A DNA stretch of 64,000 nt, taken from NCBI GenBank assembly GCA_007694915.1, contig REEV01000051.1, positions 39,426 through 103,425 of the forward strand. The letters run 5' to 3'. This stretch comes from Cyanobium sp. PLM2.Bin73 (lineage in GTDB: Bacteria > Cyanobacteriota > Cyanobacteriia > PCC-6307 > Cyanobiaceae). Of the stretch, positions 25,571 through 36,063 are shown one piece after another. Positions within the stretch are counted from its first letter, which is position 1. Each line of letters starts with the position of its first letter. The notes under the pieces were generated by a model. The model saw only the letters and a program-made list of their open reading frames with translations, was not told the origin of the DNA and ran no database searches. Made by a program: the position numbers and the translations under genes.

Positions 25571-26598
25571 GCCGCCGCCGCGCCCTGGCCCGCTACCTGG
25601 CGGCCCGCCTGGCCCTGGTGCCGGTGATGCTGTGGCTGATCGCCAGCCTGGTGTTTCTGCTGCTGCGGGTGGCCCCCGGCGATCCGGTGGATGCGGTGCT
25701 GGGCACCCGCGCGCCGGAGGCCACCCGGGCGGCCCTGCGCAGCCAGCTGGGGCTGGATCAGCCCCTGCCCCAGCAGTACGGCCAGTTCCTGGTGGATCTG
25801 CTGCGGGGCGATCTGGGCGAATCGCTCAACAGCCAGGAACCGGTGGGCCGGATCATCGGCCAGAGCCTGCCGGCGAGCATGGAACTGGGGCTCACGGCCC
25901 TGCTGCTGGCCGCCCTGCTGGGGCTGGCCGTGGGCTTTTCCGGCATCGCCAGGCCCGAGGGCAAGCTCGATCTCAGTGGGCGGCTCTACGGCATCGGCAC
26001 CTATGCCCTGCCCCCGTTCTGGGCGGCGATGGTGGTGCAGCTGATCTTCGCGGTGTGGCTGGGCTGGCTGCCGGTGGGGGGCCGCTTTCCGCCCACCCTG
26101 CTGCCGCCCCAGGGCAGCGGCTTCTACCTGCTCGACAGCCTCCAGAGCGGCCTGAGATCTGGGCAGTGGCAGCAGCTCGGCGGCACGATCCGCCATCTGC
26201 TGCTGCCGGCCGGCACCCTGGCGCTGCTGCTGAGCGGCATCTTCACCAACGCCCTGCGCCTCAACCTGCGCCGCGCCCTGGGCTCCGACTACGTGGAGGC
26301 GGCCCGCAGCCGCGGCCTGGGAGAAGCCCGGGTGGTGCTGCGCCATGCCCTGCCCAATGCCCTGCTGCCGGTGCTCACGATCACCGGCATCACGGTGGCC
26401 TCGCTGATCGGCGGTGCCCTGCTGATCGAGGTCACCTACTCCTGGCCCGGCATCGCCGCCCGCCTGCAGGAGGCGATCGCCCAGCGCGACTACCCGCTGG
26501 TGCAGGGGATCGTGGTGGTGGTGGCGGCCCTGGTGGTGCTGGTCACGGTGGTGGTGGATCTGCTCGTGGCCCTGCTGGATCCCAGGATCCGCTTCTGA
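25567..26598 (+). CDS. ABC transporter permease, DppB/OppB type
   Basis: A 343-residue inner-membrane permease with the DppB N-terminal pattern (long first helix, R-V-A-P-G-D-P-V-D), about six helices and the EAA loop (Y-V-E-A-A-R-S-R-G-L-G-E-A-R-V-V) that contacts an ATPase. It is coupled to the binding protein by ATGA. No second permease or ATPase gene follows, so partners must be elsewhere or the channel is a homodimer. Its last 56 bases overlap the end of the convergent hydrolase gene. Confidence 0.9.
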   Translation: MSRRRALARYLAARLALVPVMLWLIASLVFLLLRVAPGDPVDAVLGTRAPEATRAALRSQLGLDQPLPQQYGQFLVDLLRGDLGESLNSQEPVGRIIGQSLPASMELGLTALLLAALLGLAVGFSGIARPEGKLDLSGRLYGIGTYALPPFWAAMVVQLIFAVWLGWLPVGGRFPPTLLPPQGSGFYLLDSLQSGLRSGQWQQLGGTIRHLLLPAGTLALLLSGIFTNALRLNLRRALGSDYVEAARSRGLGEARVVLRHALPNALLPVLTITGITVASLIGGALLIEVTYSWPGIAARLQEAIAQRDYPLVQGIVVVVAALVVLVTVVVDLLVALLDPRIRF

Positions 26599-28306
26599 GC
26601 CCGGGTTCGCCTCGGAGTGCCGGTTCGCCCCGGAGCGCTGGCCCTCTGCCCACGCCCAGGGGGGCCGGCGGGGGTGCCAGCCGGCTCTGCCAGACGCGGG
26701 CAGCGTCGGCATCGAGCACGCTGGCCTCCACGCCGCCATGGCGGCGGCGCTGCGGACTGAGCAGGCCGTCATGGCGGGCGGAGTCGAGAAATTCACTGGT
26801 GAGGCGCAGCAACAGCTCCTGCACCAGCCGCGGGTCTTCACCCACAAACTCCTGCCCCAGCCGGAACAGGGCCTCGCTGTCGCCCTCCACGCGCACCGGG
26901 GAGAAGTGGCTGCCCCCCTCCACCATCACCAGCCGGCTGCGGGGATGGCGACTGCTGCTCAGCAGGCTGAGCTGCTCCTGCACCGGTGGCGTGATCAGGT
27001 CCAGGCTGCCGCCGGCCATCAGCACCGGCACGGGCAGATCGGCCAGCCCCCGCTCGCTCCAGAGCAGGCTTCCGAACCCGTTGAAACTCACCACGGCCAG
27101 CAGCGGTGTGCCGACCATCAGCAGGGGCTGCTGGAGAACGGCGCGCGCCTGGCGGGGGGAGCCGTCGCCGGTGATGGCCCCCAGCTGGCACTGCAGGAGC
27201 CGCGAGACATTGGTGAGCGGCAGCGAAGCCAGGGCCTGCCGGCAGCGCGCGGCGAGCCCCTGCTCCGGCACCAGCCCAGCCGCCATCAGGGCCACCAGCC
27301 CACCGAGGGAATGGCCCATCAGCACCACGCCGGCATCGCCGGCTCCGGGAGGGCCGAGTGCCGGCAGGCGGCCTTCGGCGCGGGCATTGAGCACGGCCTG
27401 CACGTCGGCCAGCCGCTGGGGCACCGATTCCGCCCCCGGCGGCGGTCCCTGGCCGCTCAGCGAGGCCTGCACGGCCCGTTCATCACTGCCGGGGTGCTCG
27501 AGCACCAGCACCGGCCATCCCTGCTCGGCCAGGGCTGAGGCCAGCCAGTTGAGCTGACTGCTGCTGCCCCCCAGCCCCGGCATCAGCAGCAGCCAGGGCT
27601 CGGGCTCAGCGCGGGGGGACCCCCGCGACGCCCAGAGATCGATCGGCAGCGGCGCGGAGCGATGGGCCACCGGGAGTTCCAGCCGCCGGGGCATCGCTGG
27701 CTGGCTGCTGCGCGGCCGCCCCACCAGCAGGGGTTGGGACTGACGCACGGGCAGGGGCAGGCGGCGGAGCTCCGCCATGGCCCGCTTCTGGTGCTGCAAC
27801 TGCCCGCGCCAGTGCTGCGCCAGGGCCAGCAGCCCATCCACCTCCAGGGTCACCTGCTGGACCGGCAGCTCACGCAGGAGATCCAGGGCCGTCACCGACG
27901 CCTGCCGCTCGAACAGCCGCTGCAGGCTGACCAGCAAAAGGGGGCCCGTGCTCTCGCCCTGTGGTCCGGTGAGCAGGCCCCCCACCTGCCGCAGCACCTG
28001 TTCCCCACTCCAGCTGCCGAGCAACTCCGTGGCAAAGCTGCGGTCCTGGAGCAGTGGAGCCTGCAACAGGCGGATCAGACCGGTGCGGGAGCGGTCATCG
28101 AGCAGGTTCAGCCAGGTGGCCTGGTCGCCCCGGGGCCGGGCCGGGTCCCGGCTCCAGGCCTCCAGCGCGTCGAGGTCGATGGGCAGCTCCAGGCCATCGA
28201 AGCGCACCACCAGCTCCTCCGCCGCCGGGGCCGGTGACGGCCTCCAAGCGCACAGCAGCACCAGCAGACTGGCGATCAACCCGGACAGGCGACGGCAGTT
28301 TGACAA
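26543..28306 (-). CDS. Exported alpha/beta hydrolase with N-terminal DUF1400
   Basis: A 587-residue exported hydrolase. A signal (residues 1-29) is followed by a helical DUF1400-like part (about 30-185), known in front of cyanobacterial hydrolases, then an alpha/beta hydrolase domain with G-H-S-L-G-G (Ser333), Asp436 in G-S-L-D, and His467 in G-G-S-H-F, a plausible triad. The C-terminal 40 residues are Pro/Gly/Arg-rich with repeated L-R-G-E-P units and lie antisense to the permease end. The TTG start at 28306 overlaps the divergent MFS start region; a later TTG is possible. The substrate is unknown. Confidence 0.8.
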   Translation of the reverse strand: MSNCRRLSGLIASLLVLLCAWRPSPAPAAEELVVRFDGLELPIDLDALEAWSRDPARPRGDQATWLNLLDDRSRTGLIRLLQAPLLQDRSFATELLGSWSGEQVLRQVGGLLTGPQGESTGPLLLVSLQRLFERQASVTALDLLRELPVQQVTLEVDGLLALAQHWRGQLQHQKRAMAELRRLPLPVRQSQPLLVGRPRSSQPAMPRRLELPVAHRSAPLPIDLWASRGSPRAEPEPWLLLMPGLGGSSSQLNWLASALAEQGWPVLVLEHPGSDERAVQASLSGQGPPPGAESVPQRLADVQAVLNARAEGRLPALGPPGAGDAGVVLMGHSLGGLVALMAAGLVPEQGLAARCRQALASLPLTNVSRLLQCQLGAITGDGSPRQARAVLQQPLLMVGTPLLAVVSFNGFGSLLWSERGLADLPVPVLMAGGSLDLITPPVQEQLSLLSSSRHPRSRLVMVEGGSHFSPVRVEGDSEALFRLGQEFVGEDPRLVQELLLRLTSEFLDSARHDGLLSPQRRRHGGVEASVLDADAARVWQSRLAPPPAPLGVGRGPALRGEPALRGEPGLRSGSWDPAGPRADPPPP

Positions 28307-29559
28307 GGGCGTGTGAGCGGGAACGCGGTGGGCTGGCCTGGGCAGCGGGGATCTGGACCTGGTGCACCCAGTTTCCCCCCGCCCTGCGCGAGGTGGCCGT
28401 GCTGAGGCTGGTGGGCTCGGTGGGGGCCGGCGGTGTGCTCTATCTCACGCCCATGGTGTTTCACCGGGAGGCCTTCAGCGCCACCAGCGTCACCCAGGGG
28501 CTGGCCCTGGCGGCTTTGGCGGGCACGGTGGGGCGCTTCCTCTGCGGCCTGCTGCTGGACAGGGGGCTGAACTGCTCGCTGCCGGTGCTGCTGGCGGCCC
28601 TGCTCTCCCTGGGTGCCGATGCCACCCTGTTCGCGGCCCGGGAGTTCCCCGGCTACCTGCTCGGCCAGCTGATGCTGGGGATCGCCATGGGCTTCTACTG
28701 GCCGGCGATCGAGCTGGCGGTTCCCCTGAGCTGCGCCCGCGGCCCTTCTCCAATCCCCTCGGCCCGGGGCTTTGCACTGGTGCGCAGCGCCGACGCCACC
28801 GGAATCGCCACCGGGGCGCTGCTGGGGGCGGCTCTGGCCGCCCTGGGACGCCTGCGGGGCGTGTACCTGCTGGACATCCTCTGCCTGATCGCCATGGTGG
28901 TGCTGCTGCTGCTGCGCCCCCTGCCCGATCCCCACCGCCGGCAGGCCAGCTCCGAGGCCCGCCGCTGGGGGGCCTGGCTGCGGGCGCTGCTGCCGGTGCT
29001 GGCCATCGCGCTGCTGGCCACCTCCCTGCCGGCCCTGATGCAGAGCGCCCTGCCGCTGGATCTGGTGCGCGGCGGCCTGCGCCGCGGGGCCCTGCCCGAG
29101 AGCCTGGGGGCGCTGCTAATCGGCCTGCAGCTGGCGCTGCTGGTGCTGATCCAATGGCCGCTGGGCCAGGCCCTGGCGCGCCGGCCGGTGGCCGCGGGCC
29201 TGGGTCTCAGCCTGGTGAGCTTTGCCCTAGGCACAGCCCTGCTGTCGTTGTCGGCGCTGCTGGCGGGCGGGGTGTGGGTGGTGGTGCTGGCCCAGGTGCC
29301 CCTGGCCGTGGGCCAGGCCGCCTTCCTGCCCATCGCCACCGAGGCGGTGATCGAGATCTCCCCACAGGAGCATCAGGGAGTGGCGATGGCCCTCTTCTCC
29401 CAGTGTTTCGCCATCAGTGCGCTCACTGCTCCGCTGCTGGCGGGCCTGGCGCTGGATAGCCAGGGGCATGGCGCCGGCCTCTGGCTGGTGATGGCCGGGC
29501 TCTGTGTTGCCGGGCTGCTGCTGGTGCGGCGGATCAAGCCGCGCCGATCACGCCCCTGA
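28300..29559 (+). CDS. Major facilitator superfamily transporter
   Basis: Up to 419 residues with about twelve hydrophobic segments in two halves and a charged mid loop (R-P-L-P-D-P-H-R-R-Q). It has an MFS-like first inner loop (G-R-F-L-C-G-L-L-L-D-R-G). The substrate cannot be predicted. The start is uncertain: a TTG at 28300 overlaps the divergent hydrolase start, and GTG codons at 28393 and 28399 are alternatives. The 3' end overlaps the facing small gene by 12 bases. Confidence 0.75.
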   Translation: MTRACERERGGLAWAAGIWTWCTQFPPALREVAVLRLVGSVGAGGVLYLTPMVFHREAFSATSVTQGLALAALAGTVGRFLCGLLLDRGLNCSLPVLLAALLSLGADATLFAAREFPGYLLGQLMLGIAMGFYWPAIELAVPLSCARGPSPIPSARGFALVRSADATGIATGALLGAALAALGRLRGVYLLDILCLIAMVVLLLLRPLPDPHRRQASSEARRWGAWLRALLPVLAIALLATSLPALMQSALPLDLVRGGLRRGALPESLGALLIGLQLALLVLIQWPLGQALARRPVAAGLGLSLVSFALGTALLSLSALLAGGVWVVVLAQVPLAVGQAAFLPIATEAVIEISPQEHQGVAMALFSQCFAISALTAPLLAGLALDSQGHGAGLWLVMAGLCVAGLLLVRRIKPRRSRP

Positions 29560-29775
29560 ATCGCCAGGAGGCTGATCGCCGCCGGACCGCTGGACCCAGG
29601 CCTCATGGGGCAGCGGCTCGGTGCCGTACTCCCAGTCGTCGTAGTCGGGATCGTTGCGGATGCGGCGGTGCAGCTCCTTCTGCACGTCGAAGTCGTGGCC
29701 GTGCTCGGGATGGCTGGGGCCGGTGGCGGCTTCGGGGGCGTGGGGAGGCTGCTGGGCGGGCTGCGGTGAGGTCAT
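29548..29775 (-). CDS. Small acidic conserved-looking hypothetical protein
   Basis: A 75-residue soluble protein. The N-terminal half is Pro/Ala/Gln-rich and the C-terminal half is acidic and patterned (D-P-D-Y-D-D-W-E-Y-G-T-E-P-L-P-H-E-A-W). I believe similar small proteins occur in picocyanobacteria but cannot name a function. The ATG at 29775 is chosen. It sits 26 bases downstream of ychF on the same strand and may be cotranscribed with it. Confidence 0.6.
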   Translation of the reverse strand: MTSPQPAQQPPHAPEAATGPSHPEHGHDFDVQKELHRRIRNDPDYDDWEYGTEPLPHEAWVQRSGGDQPPGDSGA

Positions 29776-29801
29776 CCCGGCGGTGGCTGCTGCCTCCAGC
29801 A

Positions 29802-30893
<1,092 letters not shown>

Positions 30894-30895
30894 CG

Positions 30896-32203
30896 TTGGA
30901 ATCTACGGAGTGCCGAACCGGCGGGGGCGCAGCTCGCCGCCGCGGGAACGCAACCGCGAAACTGGGATCAGCCTCAACCAGCCCGATTCCCTCCCGCACC
31001 CCCCTGCCCGAGGTGGCGCCCAGCCCCACCCCCAGCGCCCCGCCCGCCAGCCCCGGCGCCCGCCCGCGTGCGGGCGAAGCGCCCCTGCGGCCGCCCCAGC
31101 CGCCGCCACCCTGGCGTCAGCGGCGCCTGTGGGCGGCTCTTGCCGCTGTGCTGGTGGTGGTGGCCGGGGTGGGGCTGTGGCAACGCCAGCGCGGCAGCCG
31201 CCAGGGTGACCTCGCCCCCTTCACCGTGCTGGCCAGCTCCGGCGAGCTGCCTGGCGTTGTGAACGCCTCGGGGGAGCTGGAGGCCGAGCAGCGGGTGAAT
31301 GTCAGTCCCAGGCGCCAGGGGGTGCTGGAGGAACTGTTCGTGGAGGAGGGTGACCTGGTGCGCAGCGGCCAGCCCCTGGCCCGGATGGATTCCGGCGATC
31401 TGGACCAGCGCCTCAGCGAGCTGCAGGCCCAGCTCCGGTCCACCGAAGCCCAGCTGATCCGCAGCCGCAGCGAGGTGGAACGCAATGAGGGGCTGTTTCG
31501 TCAGGGCGCCATCAGCCTCAGCGACTTCAACGCCGTGCGCAGCAGCTTCGAGGTGGACCTGGCGGCGATGCAGGCGGCCCGCCAGCGGATCGAAGCCCTC
31601 CAGGTGGAGCAGGCCGATCTGGTGGTGCGCGCCCCCTTTGACGGGGTGATCACCCAGCGCTTCGCCGATCCCGGTTCCTTCGTCACCCCCACCACCACCG
31701 CCGCCGCCGTGGCCGGCGCCACCAGCTCCTCGATCGTGGAGCTCTCCCAGGGCCTGGAAGTGGTGGCCAAGGTGCCCGAAAGCGACATCGCCCGGATCGC
31801 GGTGGGGCAGGAGGCCCAGGTGCGCGTGGATGCCTTTCCCGAACGCAGCTTCCCCGCCCGGGTCAAGCGGATCACACCGCGGGCCGTGAAGCTGAACAAC
31901 GTCACCTCCTTTGATGTCTACCTCGATTTCCCGCAGCGGCCCCCGGAGCTGCGCATCGGCATGACGGCCGATGTGGGCTTCCAGACCGGGGCCGTGCAGG
32001 CCCAGACGCTGGTGCCCACCGTGGCGATCGTCACCGAAGACGGCCGGCCCGGCGTGCTGCTGGTGGATGCCGACCGCCAACCGCGCTTCCAGCCGGTGGA
32101 GCTGGGCATCAGCAGCGGCCGCGACACCCAGATCCTCTCGGGTCTTGAGGAGGGCACGCGGGTGTTCATCGATCTGCCGCCCTGGTCGCGGCGGCAACGC
32201 TGA
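30896..32203 (+). CDS. HlyD/AcrA-type membrane fusion (adaptor) protein
   Basis: A 435-residue periplasmic adaptor of an efflux or export pump. Residues 1-75 are Pro/Ala/Arg-rich and cytoplasmic. One membrane helix (about 80-100) follows, then a lipoyl half-motif, a coiled-coil hairpin (about 165-240), the second lipoyl half (V-V-R-A-P-F-D-G-V-I) and beta-barrel parts. No pump gene lies next to it; the neighbours are ychF and wecB. The TTG at 30896 is the longest start and only 3 bases from the divergent ychF start, so the true start may be later. Confidence 0.85.
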   Translation: MESTECRTGGGAARRRGNATAKLGSASTSPIPSRTPLPEVAPSPTPSAPPASPGARPRAGEAPLRPPQPPPPWRQRRLWAALAAVLVVVAGVGLWQRQRGSRQGDLAPFTVLASSGELPGVVNASGELEAEQRVNVSPRRQGVLEELFVEEGDLVRSGQPLARMDSGDLDQRLSELQAQLRSTEAQLIRSRSEVERNEGLFRQGAISLSDFNAVRSSFEVDLAAMQAARQRIEALQVEQADLVVRAPFDGVITQRFADPGSFVTPTTTAAAVAGATSSSIVELSQGLEVVAKVPESDIARIAVGQEAQVRVDAFPERSFPARVKRITPRAVKLNNVTSFDVYLDFPQRPPELRIGMTADVGFQTGAVQAQTLVPTVAIVTEDGRPGVLLVDADRQPRFQPVELGISSGRDTQILSGLEEGTRVFIDLPPWSRRQR

Positions 32204-32208
32204 ACCTT

Positions 32209-32226
32209 GCCCTGGGGGCTCAGGGC
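32209..32226. terminator. Hairpin between convergent adaptor and wecB genes
   Basis: GCCCTG (32209-32214) pairs with CAGGGC (32221-32226) around a 6-base loop, in the 28-base gap between two convergent stops. No U-run is present. It is a likely bidirectional 3'-end structure. Confidence 0.5.
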
Positions 32227-32231
32227 GGGTT

Positions 32232-33353
32232 TCAGGAGAGGGCCAGGAAGCGCCGGGCCGCGGCCACAATGCGGCCGCTGGCCTGGCCGTCGCCGAATGG
32301 GTTGTGGGCGCGGGCCATGGCCTCGTAGGCCTCGGGCTCGCTGAGCAGGCGGCTGGCCTCGGTGTAGATGTCGGCGGTGGCGGTGCCGATCAGCCTCGCC
32401 GTGCCCGCCTCCACCGCCTCGGGGCGCTCGGTGGTGCGGCGCAGCACCAGCACCGGCTTGCCCAGGGCCGGGGCCTCCTCCTGCAGACCACCGGAATCGG
32501 TGAGCACCAGGGTGGCGCCGCGCATCGCCGCCACCAGCTGGTCGTAGTCGAGGGGCTCGGTGAGGAAGGCGCGGGGATGGCTGCCGAGCAGGGCCTGGAG
32601 GGGCTCGCGCACGGTGGGGTTGCGGTGCAGGGGCAGCAGCAGGGCCGTGTCGGGAAAGCGCTCCAGCAGCTGCAGAAATCCCTGGCCGATCTCCGCCAGC
32701 CGCTCGCCCCAGTTCTCCCGGCGGTGCACCGTGGCCAACACCACGCGCTGGACCTGCCAGTCGAGGCCTGGGAGGTCGTAGGCCGGGGCCCGCTCAGCCA
32801 TCTGCAGCAGGGCGTCGATCACCGTGTTGCCGGTGACCAGCACCTCACCCACCACGCCGGAGGCGCGGCAGTTGGCCGCCGAGCGCTCGGTGGGGGCGAA
32901 GTGCAGCTGGGCCAGCTGGGAGATCAACCGCCGGTTGGCCTCCTCCGGAAAGGGGTCGTGCAGGTTGTCGGTGCGCAGACCCGCCTCCACGTGGCCCACG
33001 GGGATCTGCTCGTAGAAGGCGGCCAGGGCTGAAGCGAAGGCGGTGCTGGTGTCGCCCTGCACCAGCACCAGATCGGGCCGGTGAAGGCTGAACTCGTCCT
33101 TCAGACCCTGCAGGGCGGCACAGGTGATGTGGGTGAGGGTCTGCTTCGGCGCCATGAGCGCCAGGTCATGGTCGGCCGCCAGGTCGAACAGCTGCATCAC
33201 CTGGCTCACCATCTCGCGGTGCTGGCCGGTGAGCACCACCCGGGTGCGGAAATCGCTCGCCGCCTGGAAGGCCCGGATCACGGGCGCCAGCTTGATCGCC
33301 TCCGGCCGGGTGCCGAGCACGATTGTGACCAGGGGCTCAGGCACCGTGAGCAA
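32232..33353 (-). CDS. wecB: UDP-N-acetylglucosamine 2-epimerase (non-hydrolysing)
   Basis: A 373-residue GT-B-fold enzyme that converts UDP-GlcNAc to UDP-ManNAc for surface polysaccharides. Family motifs are clear: V-L-G-T-R-P-E-A-I-K near the start, T-G-Q-H, V-Q-G-D-T-S-T, H-V-E-A-G-L-R-T-D-N, H-R-R-E-N-W-G and D-S-G-G-L-Q-E-E-A. The start may be a TTG at 33353 or GTG at 33344; neither has a good ribosome site. It is divergent from pilT across a repeat-bearing gap. Confidence 0.94.
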   Translation of the reverse strand: MLTVPEPLVTIVLGTRPEAIKLAPVIRAFQAASDFRTRVVLTGQHREMVSQVMQLFDLAADHDLALMAPKQTLTHITCAALQGLKDEFSLHRPDLVLVQGDTSTAFASALAAFYEQIPVGHVEAGLRTDNLHDPFPEEANRRLISQLAQLHFAPTERSAANCRASGVVGEVLVTGNTVIDALLQMAERAPAYDLPGLDWQVQRVVLATVHRRENWGERLAEIGQGFLQLLERFPDTALLLPLHRNPTVREPLQALLGSHPRAFLTEPLDYDQLVAAMRGATLVLTDSGGLQEEAPALGKPVLVLRRTTERPEAVEAGTARLIGTATADIYTEASRLLSEPEAYEAMARAHNPFGDGQASGRIVAAARRFLALS

Positions 33354-33379
33354 GCGGCAGCGGGTCGGCGGATCCTACG

Positions 33380-33425
33380 GAGCACGCTTGCAGAGCACAC
33401 TTGCAGAGCTCGCTTACGGAGCACG
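33380..33425. repeat. 13-bp tandem repeat in the wecB/pilT divergent gap
   Basis: Three 13-base units follow each other: GAGCACGCTTGCA (33380), GAGCACACTTGCA (33393) and GAGCTCGCTTACG (33406), then a partial fourth GAGCACG (33419). TACGGAGCACG occurs at both ends of the block. It lies between two divergent genes, where promoters should be; the rest of the gap up to 33498 shows no other signal. Confidence 0.75.
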
Positions 33426-33498
33426 TCGGAACCGCGGCACCCCACGCTGACAGAACAGACCTGACTGGCGAAGCTGGATCCATCTTCGGTGACGCCCG

Positions 33499-34656
33499 AT
33501 GACCACCGCGCCGCTGCCGCCCCCCTCGCCGCTTCCCCACTCCCCCCTGCCGCCGCCGCCGCTGCCGACCATGACGGCGACCTTTCCCGAGCAGCCCGCC
33601 ACGTTGGAAGCGCTCGTGCGCCTGGCCCACGAGCGGGAGTACTCCGACGTGCATCTGGGCGTGGGCGAGGAACCCCGCTACCGCTCCCGGGGCACCATGG
33701 TGCGCACCGGCTGGCCCCTCACCGACGCTGACCTATTCCACCGCTGGCTGCGCGAGATCCTCAGCCCGGACGAGATCGAGGCGTTCTACCGGCAGAAGGA
33801 ATTCGATGGCTCCCACAGCTTTCCGTTCGCGCGGGTGCGGATCAACCTGCTCGACACCCTCAGTGGACCGGCCATGGTGCTGCGCCTGATCCCACACCAC
33901 GTTCCCACCCTCGACGAGCTGGGGATGCCGGCCGTACTCAGGGAGCTCTGCACACGGCCCAAGGGGATGGTGCTGGTGACCGGCCCCACCGGCTGCGGAA
34001 AAACCACCACCCTGGCGGCGATGATCGACTGGATCAACCGCAACATGTACCGGCATGTGGTCACGATCGAGGATCCGATCGAATACGTGCACACCAGCGC
34101 CGAGTCGCTGATCCGCCAGCGCCAGGTGGGCCAGCACACGCTGGAATTCCACAACGCGCTGCGCGCCTCGATGCGCGAAGACCCCGACGTGATCCTGATC
34201 GGCGAGATCCGCGACCGCCTCACCCTGGCCACCGCCATCGAGGCCTCCCAGACAGGCCAGCTGGTGTTCGGCACGCTGCACACCAACTCGGCGGTCAAAA
34301 CGGTGGAGCGGGTGCTGGGCATGCACCCCCCCAATGAGCAGGACAGCGTGCGCCAGGCCGTTTCGGAGTCGCTGCTGGCGGTGATCGCCCAGGGCCTGAT
34401 CAAAACAAGCGATGGCAAACGCACCGTCTATCAGGACATCCTGATCAACACCGATGCCTGCAGGGACTACATCCAGCGCGGCGAACTCGATGAAATCGAG
34501 GAGATCATGCGCCGCAGCCGTTTCGATGGCATGGTGACCGCCAACCAGTCGCTCCTGGAGCTGGTGGAATCCGGCAGGGTGGAGCAGGGAGAGGCCCTGG
34601 CCCAGAGCCTGAGGCCCAGCGAAATGCTCCAGGCCTTCCGGGGCCGCACCAGCTAG
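33499..34656 (+). CDS. pilT: Type IV pilus retraction ATPase, PilT-like
   Basis: Up to 385 residues. A Pro-rich N-terminus (1-24) may not be translated, since an ATG at 33571 gives the usual start. Walker A is G-P-T-G-C-G-K-T at 162-169. The Asp box, Walker B (D-V-I-L-I-G-E-I-R-D) and His box (G-Q-L-V-F-G-T-L-H-T-N) follow. These mark a PilT-family secretion ATPase powering pilus retraction or natural competence. No other pil gene is nearby. It shares the four bases CTAG with the convergent hli gene end. Confidence 0.9.
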   Translation: MTTAPLPPPSPLPHSPLPPPPLPTMTATFPEQPATLEALVRLAHEREYSDVHLGVGEEPRYRSRGTMVRTGWPLTDADLFHRWLREILSPDEIEAFYRQKEFDGSHSFPFARVRINLLDTLSGPAMVLRLIPHHVPTLDELGMPAVLRELCTRPKGMVLVTGPTGCGKTTTLAAMIDWINRNMYRHVVTIEDPIEYVHTSAESLIRQRQVGQHTLEFHNALRASMREDPDVILIGEIRDRLTLATAIEASQTGQLVFGTLHTNSAVKTVERVLGMHPPNEQDSVRQAVSESLLAVIAQGLIKTSDGKRTVYQDILINTDACRDYIQRGELDEIEEIMRRSRFDGMVTANQSLLELVESGRVEQGEALAQSLRPSEMLQAFRGRTS

Positions 34657-34922
34657 CGGGCCGCCAGCCGTGCGATCAGCAGCACCGTGAGGCCCACCGA
34701 GAGGCCGAGCATGGCCAGACGGCCATTCCAGATTTCGGCCTGGGGCGTAAAGCCGCGGCGCCAGGCGTTGAGTTCGGTGCGGCTGACGGGTTCCGCGTCA
34801 GCGTGCACACCGGAACCTGAGGGCTCGTCGATCGCCCTCTCCTGGTCGATCACCCCACCCTCGCCTGCCTGGGCGGCAACAGTGGCCGGCCCAAGGGACC
34901 CGTCCTGGTCGGCAGCGGCCAT
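34653..34922 (-). CDS. hli: High-light-inducible protein (Hli/Scp)
   Basis: An 89-residue thylakoid protein with one membrane helix holding the chlorophyll-binding motif E-I-W-N-G-R-L-A-M-L-G (Glu63, Asn66, Arg68). It belongs to the family that binds chlorophyll and carotenoid to dissipate energy and assist photosystem II assembly. The N-terminal 50 residues are hydrophilic and acidic, longer than in the shortest Hlis. It is 33 bases downstream of tsaD on the same strand. A TTACA/TTAAA pair upstream (34935-34952) does not match the HLR1 spacing. Confidence 0.93.
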   Translation of the reverse strand: MAAADQDGSLGPATVAAQAGEGGVIDQERAIDEPSGSGVHADAEPVSRTELNAWRRGFTPQAEIWNGRLAMLGLSVGLTVLLIARLAAR

Positions 34923-34955
34923 GGAGGCAGAGGCTTACAGCCACAACTTAAAGGC

Positions 34956-36014
<1,059 letters not shown>

Positions 36015-36063
36015 GGGGCTGCTGCTGCGCTCTTACCTTCTGCGAGTGACATCCTGCATCGCG

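Noticed and set aside
25632..27557. 641-codon plus-strand frame spanning the permease and the hydrolase
   Set aside because: It crosses two real genes on opposite strands and its composition is Gly/Ala/Pro noise.
34923..34955. HLR1 high-light element upstream of hli
   Set aside because: TTACA and TTAAA occur, but the distance between repeats is 13, not 12, and the flanking bases do not fit.
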